Below are positions 12,501 through 16,596 of a stretch of 64,000 nucleotides of DNA, one piece after another. The notes below the pieces were generated by a model. It worked only from the letters and a program-made list of their open reading frames with translations, did not search any database and was not told the origin of the DNA. Origin of the DNA: SKPS01 sp964469215 (lineage in GTDB: Bacteria > Bacteroidota > Bacteroidia > Bacteroidales > SKPS01). A program made the translations under genes and the position numbers. The first letter of the stretch is position 1, and every line of letters begins with the position of its first letter. Location of the stretch: NCBI GenBank assembly GCA_964469215.1, contig CAYXYB010000014.1, positions 1 through 64,000 on the forward strand, given 5' to 3'.

Positions 12501-15457
12501 GGTGGAGCTGGCAACCCGCTGCAATGGTGCTTACTCCCACTGCTGCCAACACACAGACCATTAACCTCAACGCATCCCAGATATTCACCTTTACTGTTAC
12601 CGATCTTTTCACAGGTTGTACAGGCACAGACCAGGTGGTTGTGAATATTACCGGATCGCCACTTAATGTTCTAGCTACGGCAACCCCGGGAAGTATATGT
12701 CCGGGAACGTCAGTAACTCTGAGCGCAATACCAACAGGCGGGTCGGGTAACTATACTGCCTATTCATGGAGTTCTGTTCCTGCAGGTTCATATCTGCCCA
12801 ATGCCTCCATTACTGTATCTCCAACGGTAACAACCACCTACAAGGTGAAAGTTTCTGACGGATATAACCTGGATTCTGCAATGGTCACCGTTGTTGTAAA
12901 CCCGGTTCCGGCAGCAGTATTGAACCCAATAGCAGCAACCCACTGTCTTGGCGGCCCAACGGTTAACCTGAGCGGAACACCTTCAGGTGGTGTATTTAGT
13001 GGCCCCGGAGTTTCCGGAAGCACATTCAACCCAACTTTTGCAGGTGCAGGTATTCATAATATTACCTACGCAGTAACCAACTCGTTCGGTTGTACCGACC
13101 AGGCTTCACAAACTATTCAGGTTTACACTTTACCTTCGGTAGCCATCAACAGCACTCCGCCGGCATTATGTCTGAATTCCACACCACTTACCCTTGTTGG
13201 CATACCGGCAGGTGGTACCTTCACCGGCCCCGGTATCACTGGTAACACATTCAACCCGGCAGTGGCCGGAACAGGTATCAAGACAATAACCTACACCTAC
13301 ACCAATGCAAATGGCTGCACCAATACTGCAACTCGTAACATCACTGTAAATGCTCTGCCTATTGTATCTATCCTGAATCTCAGCAGCAGTTATTGTTTGA
13401 ATTCACCCACTGTAACACTTATCACCAATCAACAGGGTGGTGTATTCACCGGCCCGGGTGTTGGTGCAAATACCTTCTCACCATCAGTCGCAGGTACCGG
13501 TTTACATAACATAACCTATACCTACACTGATGGTAACGGATGTACCAACTCCACAATGCAGGCTGTCACCGTTAATGCTCTGCCTGTGCTGTCATTCACC
13601 GGTCTGCAGAGTCAGTATTGTGTGAATGCACCCATTGTAACTCTCGTTGCCAGCCCGTCTGGTGGCACATTCAGTGGAACGGGTGTTACAGGTAACCAGC
13701 TTAACCCGGCTGTTGCAGGTGTTGGAACCACAACTATTACCTACAACTATACCAATACGGCAACCGGCTGTTCAAACAGCATCAGCCAGAATGTCAACAT
13801 CAGACCTTTGCCGATTATTGGTATCTCTGTACCGAATCTCAATCCTTGTATAAATGCGGCACCGATGACACTTGCAGGTAGCCCGGCAGGTGGTACATTC
13901 AGTGGACCGGGCATTACAGGCAGCAGTTTCAATCCGGGAACTGCAGGAGCTGGTGCTAAGGTTATCACCTATACGGCTTCCAACAGTTACGGATGCTCCA
14001 ACAGCGGCACCACCACAATTACTGTTCAGGCTTTGCCTTCAGTTACTGTTGGTGGTCTGGCTCCAAGCTACTGCCTCCCGACAACACAGACGGCTGCACT
14101 GGTAGGGTTCCCTGCCGGTGGCAGCTTCAGCGGCCCTGGTGTTACAGGAAACGTCTTTAACCCTTCCTCAGCAGGTCTTGGTGCGAAGACAATTACCTAC
14201 ATCTATACCAACCAGTACGGATGCAGCAACAGTGCTACCACAAATACAACCGTTAACACTACCGTTGCCTCATTCACCGGCCTTGCCTCATCATACTGCC
14301 TCAATTCACCAGCGGTTACACTGACAGGTTCAACAGCCGGCGGAGCTTCAGGTACATTTACAGGTGCAGGTATTACAGGTAACTCCTTCAACCCGGCAAC
14401 TGCAGGGGTTGGCGGTCATCTCATCACTTATACCATTACTAACCCACTGACTGGATGTACAGGTGTAGCTACTCAAACAACAGCTGTTCACACACTTCCA
14501 AATGTTGGTATCCTCAACCTGCCGGCTAACTTCTGCATCAACTCAGCTCCATTTACAGTGATAACATCACCTGCAACAGGTGGTACACTTTCTGGCCCAG
14601 GCATCACCGGAAATCAGTTCAATGCAGCTACCGCAGGCCTGGGAACACACGCTATCAGCTACTCATTTACCAGTTCACACGGATGTACTGTTGTTGCAAA
14701 CCAGTCAGTTACTGTTCATGCATTGCCAACTGTATCGTTCACCGGACTTGCAGCATCATACTGCCAGAGCAACCCTGTTGTTACTCTTACCGGTACTCCT
14801 GCAGGTGGCAAGTTCTCAGGCCCTGGCATCCAGAGTGTGAATCAGTTCAATCCGTTTACTGCTCAACCCGGTGTACATACTATCACCTATACTTACACTA
14901 ATGTTTATGGTTGTTCCAATTCCACAACTCAGAATGTTGAAGTATTTGCAGATCCTGTTGTGAGTCTTGGAACTGATACTACAATCTGCATCAACCATAT
15001 AATCACACTTGATGCAGGTGCAGGATTTACTACGTATCAGTGGTCCACAGGTGCAACAACCCAGACCATTAATGTTGATGGTTCGACCTTAAAACCCGGT
15101 TGGCACCATTTCAGTGTGACCGTAACCAACGCCAACAATTGCAAAGGTTCTGACCAGATCAGGGTGATCGTAATACCATGCACCGGAGTAGACGAACCAG
15201 GCAGTTTAAGTGTTGTTGAAGTGTATCCAAATCCGTCAACCGGTATGTTTAACCTAATTATCACCAATTCTGAAGATCATTATGATATGACTGTTTTCAA
15301 CGACCTCGGACAAATAATCCATAAGGAGGCTCTTGAAACGGGCAAAAGCATGAAATTCAGAAAAGAGCTGAATCTCACATCACATCCAACCGGAATGTAC
15401 TTTATCCGCATCACAGGTGCAAATACAACAAAGGTTGTGAAAGTGATAGTCAATTAA
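533..15457 (+). CDS. Giant secreted multidomain adhesin-like protein with T9SS sorting domain (4974 aa)
   Basis: A signal peptide (about residues 1-33, ending ANA-Q) targets the protein for export. Domains follow in order, all positions approximate. A GEVED-like domain is at 90-180 (motif WIDWNQNQVFDAGE). Fibronectin III domains at 185-276 and 423-512 flank an unnamed segment. Three homologous right-handed beta-helix modules lie at 516-955, 1065-1496 and 1603-2041, each followed by a CARDB-like beta domain. A discoidin (F5/8C)-like domain is at 2337-2480, then PKD-like domains. About 22 copies of a 72-77-aa repeat fill 2665-4806, with core TPAGGTFSGPGITGNxFNP, a YC near the start and a GC near the end; they are interrupted by several PKD-like domains. 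The C-terminal 80 residues are a type A T9SS sorting domain (VYPNPSTGMFNL). I infer a cell-surface or released adhesin. Ligand unknown. An in-frame ATG two codons downstream (539) is an equally possible start. It stands alone, ending at a strong terminator. Confidence 0.93.
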   Translation: MFMKTLNFSKRVVAVLGIIAFVILTGFSVANAQYCTTTSDCTDDDAVHNFSTTGAIVNITNLASGCSNATTGYGDYTTTHIMTVGIGSTFNIAVQTQGTYSDGFAIWIDWNQNQVFDAGELVWNSGSAGTQLFTGAITVPVTALSGTTRMRVMASYNCVPTNPCTNCSTYGETEDYGVVVTGTAPTCLPPTGITASNIASNSVDLNWTENGSATLWQVHGTLAGLPVGSGVSGTTSVKPVNITGLSPSTSYDFYVRSICGPGDTSFWAGPFNVTTSILCPANAVCATYYAGDLPTDYQSPWVGPSTCPGVLSVNIPAGNWITGVDVSYSMTANNSAYMSEQRSRIFSPTINAGEAAYTAGVGSSAGTYVYNRTGLTFANQGTGTVVFNMDAGRTWGGTGCNTDYNKVANGTWTIIVYYGLKPACPPPTALTAASAGPGTVNLDWTENGTATQWQIEYGNAGFVQGAGTRLVTSTKPHTLSGLTAGIIYEYYVRAICSPGDTSNWAGPFSFAPALIGTYTIGVGTGYDFQSFNDAVNYAAIAGVIGSVTFQVASGTYTEQVTIPQIPGASATNTITFQSAALDPDLAILQFTGTSAANFTLQLNGADYIRLKLLTIKNLDITYGRVIDLISGAMYNIFEGNKIYSAGASSSTTGCIYDGSTLNHYNTYLNNYMSGGYYALYIYGVSTTSWEKGTRVIGNEIVGSYYYPIYMYYCDSVEVIGNYVHSGASAYSYGISVYYVNNYYRIVGNTVNIVGTTSSGCYGIRDYYGNYVTYNPNPTGYGLVANNMISVQGGTGTNYGLYSYYGNGTETYNNTVLMSGNTVTATRALHQYNTATNTLGQTYKNNVWVNTGGGYAAYFSTVAQVSACDYNDYYTSGGSLAYWGAARANLAALQGASSKDLNSISALPTFESNTDLHTFSLSIYQLGTPVALVLDDIDGDPRHSTTPCMGADEYILMSNDAGVIALVEPLYVCQGLHSIKVKVQNFGIIPLNSVTVNWSINGVAQSPFPNSTAIPVGGTADLTIGSYTFLNGVTYDLKFWPSNPNGVADQNTTNDTLIIVGFKTSMTGTYTIGAGTGFDYNTFGDAVNALSTLGVCGPVVFNVAAGTYNEQVTIPPIPGAGAVNTVTFQSATGDSASVILTGSGTYILQLNGADYIIIKQITVQTTVTSSTKVIEITGGADYNTITNCVIETPPTNTSSAYGICNNSGLDNNNVITNNNIKNGYYAIYWYGGSSTSLETGNRIEGNKLEGFYYYGIYSYGQNAMVIKGNTIINSASSGSVYGIYMYYNDNDHQTIGNTILITGTSTLYGINIYYCDGTTSLPGLTANNMIVVNGSSTRYAIRIYYSSYQDVYHNSTLAEGTTSTGYGLYLYNSSTTYTGHNIINNTFSNNSPSGYAAYYYNSTNLISTDYNNFYSTGSNFVYSGAARADLAALQTASGKDLNSMSVNPFFFSNTDLHTKTLPLFQAGTPLAMITVDIDNETRNPVAPCIGADEFILFPRDASITELTSLPCPGSSTVKVKIKNMGTQPFTGATVHWSVNGVAQIPFPYLNTLNPGVEEEITLGSFIFQGGVSYDILAYSTNPGGQPDQDPTNDTLKVFGVLTGLVGTYTIGAGVLDDFPSVADAADALYARGVCGPVVFNIAAGTYTGQVNLNEIAGVSAINTVTFQGATTSNQDVVIEYTASGTANNWTVRFNGTDYTTFKNLTIKALNATYGRVVEMINGADHNTIENNQLISAGTTSTTTGCIYDYNTLNHYNTYRNNYMSGGYYTVYVYGSSTTVWETGTIIEGNDIVGSYYYPIYAYYQDGIQILNNRIYDGVSPYSYGIYNYYPNNAYRVTGNEVYITSTTSTASYGIRDYYGNYYSYNASPTGYGIVANNMVGITGGTAANYGIYAYYSNGTEYYHNSFLMEGGSTSSYCLYQGNTTSNTLGQTFINNTMTNRVGGYAAYFGTTASVTTSNYNNFYSTSSNLVYWGAVMPTLASLQAASGKDLNSVNLNAPHTSVQNLRLNGLQLSGKGTYLTQVPTDIDGKPRGTFPTIGAHEVSIIPFDAGVTTIMSPTTAMTINEGDVVPVNVGVENFGTSPITNLSIAYTVNNGIPVVTGFTPNILPGTNASFVLPPFTSPVGQTEIAFYTILAGDTNNFNDTAYFDYNAAAQYDAEMVEIMPVDEGCGLGLDTIQVLIANHGLMPINGNITASYKLAGGITTVTQAVTTPIPVGDTILFVFNTLADFSVTGADSTFTIIAWVDLLNDNVPVNDTATLDAVSLHIPAPPALSAAHVPYGTPATLVATTTYDVNWYDSSTSPTILATSPTYVTPPLFDSATYWASAVSGPPPGTVGINVAPLATANASNCSTGPCSSFNNLNYGTCGTQEVWISTSGGPTPHNDFIDFEWTVPYTIDKMKIHHGGINTRFLSGGDLYTWQNNAWVYLSSFSGLPIAICENEVTFPIVTTTKFRITSFVISGSQASNPNFREIEIFTAALPGCEGIRVPVTANIIPTANVVTAPTTICPGTPVTLEVALTGTSPWSIEVSDGNVTTTVAGITTPTFTMPVTPLVTTTYSVLSIADYTNTFFPDYSQVTITVYPLLTANAGSDADICIGSTTPLDANGVVGSGVYTSYAWSPATGLSATNIKNPVADPLVTTTYTVTITDDNGCSATDEVVVNVHLYPVVSFTGLNSAYCIDAPDAMLTGTPAGGTFTGTGILGNTFSPALAGVGGPYTITYTYTDVYNCTSVENQTVTINPLPVVSINNLDAAYCVDATQVVLAGTPAGGTFSGPGVTAGVFSPAAAGAGGPYTITYEYTDGNGCYNSITGATVVNPLPVLSINNLAIGYCVDDASVVLIATPAGGTFSGPGVVAGVFYPATAGVGGPYTITYEYTDGNGCYNTTTATTEVYALPVLTITNVAAGYCVDAPAFALAGTPAGGTFKVNGVASVNFDPAFVGVGNHTILYSYTDGNGCFNTTGTSTDVHALPVVTFSTFTDICVDAAPVALTGGNPGPGVYTGTGVAAGTFSPATAGVGTHTITYTYTDGNNCVNFDTHDITVNPLPVLTFPPLAPVCISVAPFALNTATPAGGNYTGPGVAMNTFDPSVAGAGVHTITYTYTDGNNCTNSITQTIEVYALPVLTMGANPTICAGFSTPISVTSAGAGGFTYSWDNPGLLNDATIANPIATPAFTTTFTVTVTDINTCVKTGSLVVNVNQLPVINLGPDVDLCHGYTHQLNAVVTPAGAHIYNWNNGATLSSTTIANPVANPTVTTTYTLTVTDPNTCVNTASIVINVLPNPLPAITGLDANYCYDALSVTLTGAPAGGTFTINGIAATVFNPAIIGVGTHNVVYTFTNPNNCIASTSQVVNVRELPVANAGVDQNTCAGLPVFLSATVMGGTFPYTYAWTPAATLNNPNIHNPIATTLVDETYTVTVTDFYGCQGTDQMIVFATAIPVANVSSNVAICIGQSTQLQASGGDVFVWSPSYGLNNPNSATPIASPVATTTYTVTVSSICGVASNSVVVTVNQLPAVIFIGLPTDVCIDAPQFVLTGGPNGGVFSGTGVTGNIFNPSVAGAGTHNVTYTYTDGNGCTNSNVQPIVVKPLPVVNITGLSAGYCLTALPVAITTTPAGGTLTGPGIVGNTFDPSVAGVGTHSITYTYTDGFNCTNSITKVVIVDHPVSFTGLAPMYCNYDPVVTLTGIPAGGTFSGQGVIGNTFNPGSVPLGNRTVIYTMPLPYYCANSYSQVTMVNATPSAAFSGLNLVNGHCVSLTSVPLTGHPVGGIFSGQGITGNIFSPAAAGVGNHTITYTYTDVNSCSKSISQVVTVKPLPVVSFTGLAGPYCLNHAPVTLTGTPAGGTFSGPGITGTTFNPMTAGAGTHVITYTYYDNLNCVNSISQNVVVNPLPVVTFAPISPICANASSFAITGVSPAGGSFTGTGVLGNTFYPSIAGVGTHVLTYTYMNPVTGCIAAVTSSVAINPNPVANAGNDTTILVTTKASLKGSVTSGPGSFGWSWQPAAMVLTPTAANTQTINLNASQIFTFTVTDLFTGCTGTDQVVVNITGSPLNVLATATPGSICPGTSVTLSAIPTGGSGNYTAYSWSSVPAGSYLPNASITVSPTVTTTYKVKVSDGYNLDSAMVTVVVNPVPAAVLNPIAATHCLGGPTVNLSGTPSGGVFSGPGVSGSTFNPTFAGAGIHNITYAVTNSFGCTDQASQTIQVYTLPSVAINSTPPALCLNSTPLTLVGIPAGGTFTGPGITGNTFNPAVAGTGIKTITYTYTNANGCTNTATRNITVNALPIVSILNLSSSYCLNSPTVTLITNQQGGVFTGPGVGANTFSPSVAGTGLHNITYTYTDGNGCTNSTMQAVTVNALPVLSFTGLQSQYCVNAPIVTLVASPSGGTFSGTGVTGNQLNPAVAGVGTTTITYNYTNTATGCSNSISQNVNIRPLPIIGISVPNLNPCINAAPMTLAGSPAGGTFSGPGITGSSFNPGTAGAGAKVITYTASNSYGCSNSGTTTITVQALPSVTVGGLAPSYCLPTTQTAALVGFPAGGSFSGPGVTGNVFNPSSAGLGAKTITYIYTNQYGCSNSATTNTTVNTTVASFTGLASSYCLNSPAVTLTGSTAGGASGTFTGAGITGNSFNPATAGVGGHLITYTITNPLTGCTGVATQTTAVHTLPNVGILNLPANFCINSAPFTVITSPATGGTLSGPGITGNQFNAATAGLGTHAISYSFTSSHGCTVVANQSVTVHALPTVSFTGLAASYCQSNPVVTLTGTPAGGKFSGPGIQSVNQFNPFTAQPGVHTITYTYTNVYGCSNSTTQNVEVFADPVVSLGTDTTICINHIITLDAGAGFTTYQWSTGATTQTINVDGSTLKPGWHHFSVTVTNANNCKGSDQIRVIVIPCTGVDEPGSLSVVEVYPNPSTGMFNLIITNSEDHYDMTVFNDLGQIIHKEALETGKSMKFRKELNLTSHPTGMYFIRITGANTTKVVKVIVN
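2080..6660 (+). repeat. Three in-gene duplicated beta-helix plus CARDB-like modules
   Basis: Three modules of roughly 1.3-1.6 kb begin near 2080, 3725 and 5341. Each opens with a GTYTIG segment, then a ...GTY...QV...TFQ strand pattern, many NN/YY-rich beta-helix rungs, and a closing segment with GADE or GAHE. A beta domain with a WSINGVAQ or WSVNGVAQ-type motif follows the first two. Modules 1 and 3 share rung details (for example the NHYNTY segment) that module 2 lacks, so the internal duplication was probably not a simple recent triplication. Confidence 0.8.
8525..14955 (+). repeat. About 22 tandem copies of a ~75-aa two-cysteine Ig-like repeat
   Basis: The 3' part of the giant gene is built of roughly 225-bp units. 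Each starts near LPVVSFTGL, has a first Cys in YC, a core close to AGGTFSGPGITGNTFNP, a strand HTITYTYTDGNGC carrying a second Cys, and a linker VTVNALP. I count about 22 such units. Blocks of different PKD-like domains (core TTTYTVTVTD) interrupt them near residues 3120, 3360 and 3960. The nucleotide copies have diverged, so this is an old array. The two cysteines are well placed for an intradomain disulfide, which is inference. Confidence 0.85.
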
Positions 15458-15477
15458 CCATACCAAAATCTCACTCA

Positions 15478-15512
15478 AGAGGGCGTCTCAAAAGAGGCGC
15501 TCTCTTTTTTTT
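15478..15512 (+). terminator. Rho-independent terminator of the giant adhesin gene
   Basis: A 12-bp stem (AGAGGGCGTCTC with GAGGCGCTCTCT, two G-T pairs) with an AAAA loop is followed by a run of eight T. It starts 20 bp after the stop codon of the giant gene. Confidence 0.93.
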
Positions 15513-15774
15513 GGGATTATTATTGTCGAGCCCACTCCGAAAACTCCTTTTCCCGCAGAGTGCACAAAAATTGCGTAGAGAACACACAGAAAAACAGTTT
15601 TGCCATTGGGGCAATAAACTGATTAACAATCAAAATGATCTCTTTGCTACCTCCATGAAAACCTCAGCGATCTTCAATCTCGCAAATCTCTTCTGTAAAA
15701 AAAAATCTGCACATTTCTGCGTATATTTTTGTGTTTTTCAGCGGGATCCTAAAAAAGTTCCCGGTAGAGTAGAG
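15513..15774. other. Intergenic stretch without recognisable gene
   Basis: This spacer follows the terminator. It contains a run of AT-rich, C-rich fragments and an open frame that I do not consider coding, because its composition is irregular and it reads through the hairpin next to it. It probably consists of decayed mobile-element or intergenic repeat DNA. Confidence 0.35.
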
Positions 15775-15845
15775 CGGGGGGAGCGTTGCTCCCCCCTACC
15801 CCCACGTAAAATCGTACGTGCGGTTTTACTGCATACTGCTTTCCT
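15775..15845 (-). ncRNA. Hairpin pair resembling the 3' structured part of a group II intron
   Basis: Two structures lie just downstream (minus strand) of the reverse-transcriptase C-terminal remnant. One is a perfect 9-bp hairpin at 15776-15796 (GGGGGGAGC, loop GTT, GCTCCCCCC). The other is an imperfect stem at 15808-15842 which, read on the minus strand, contains GCAGTATGCAG...CCGCACGTACG. That resembles the CCGTATGCGG/CCGCACGTACGG stem commonly found next to group II intron ORFs. The position next to a matching RT remnant supports a degenerate intron RNA. The domain assignment is inference. Confidence 0.5.
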
Positions 15846-15874
15846 TTAGTTTTCGTCAGGAGCATTGCAGTGAG

Positions 15875-16120
15875 TCAACTAATTACATATTTTGAAGGTT
15901 CGATCAGACCATAAAATCTGTCTAACGTCTCAAACGCATTTGAGCCGTAAAGCTTGCTTTTGCGCTGACTCTTGCGAGTGTAATACTTGTGCAGCTTTTT
16001 AGTGAGATAATGTCTGTGCAGTATATCAAACCTTGTGGCTTTTGCTTTAATCCTTTGGGTTTTGGATTCACTCAGTGATAGACCCATCCGATCCAGCAAA
16101 CCTTTGAGTTTATTGATTCT
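15875..16120 (-). pseudogene. Group II intron reverse transcriptase/maturase, C-terminal remnant
   Basis: Read on the minus strand from about 16120, the frame gives INKLKGLLDRMGLSLSESKT followed by QRIKAKATRFDIL. This matches the segment after the YADD box of group II intron RTs (typical LGLxLxxxKT...FDFLGF). It then jumps to a basic tail with the LDRFYGL segment typical of the extreme C-terminus. The thumb/maturase region between is mostly missing, so an internal deletion is likely. No catalytic YADD is present. The matching upstream half lies at 19318-19690 on the same strand, beyond the FISUMP gene. The remnant is not expected to be functional. Confidence 0.72.
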
Positions 16121-16596
16121 ATGTCAATCTATGTGGAAATTTATGTCAATATTATTCAATTGAACACAGTGCTCAGCCTGTTCAGATTGTATGAAAAAAA
16201 GTTACCCTGGGTAGAGTCAATGACCCGGGTAATGCCAAACTTTATAATACCCAAAACCTCAGCAGCCAGGAAGACCCCCCAGATCACTGATGTCGTAATC
16301 CACCTCAACCCCCTGCCCCTTTCCCTCAAGGAGAAGGGGAGTATGTTGTTTTTCAATGCATTATAGTTCTCCATCTCTTAGAGGAGAGGGAGTGTTGTTA
16401 GTGTGAGGTGCCTGGTCAGCGGAGGTTGTGTTACAGCCCGGGTATCGTTGCCCACATAAATAAAATGATGTAGAGACTTAAGATAAGGCTCTTTACCAGC
16501 TTTTTTCAATTGTGGGTGGTTGCAAGGGTGGAACAGAAATCATACATGTCACCCTTCAACGACGCCCAGGGTTATTCTTACCAATTCATCAAAATG
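16121..16596. other. Gene-free spacer with small palindromes
   Basis: No gene is supported here. Two imperfect C/G-rich palindromes occur at 16316-16339 (CCCC...AAGG...GGGG) and 16369-16392 (CTCC...GGAG). They are of the type often scattered between Bacteroidota genes. Near 16550-16575 a segment with CCCAGGGTTATTCTTACC looks like the decayed half of another common intergenic palindromic repeat. The palindromes lie downstream of the FISUMP gene and could help end its transcript, but neither has a T-tract. Confidence 0.4.

Noticed and set aside
15511..15849. A 112-codon open frame after the giant gene terminator
   Set aside because: It starts at the terminator's T-run, reads through the GC hairpin and intron-like stem, and shows no family features. 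It is more likely accidental.
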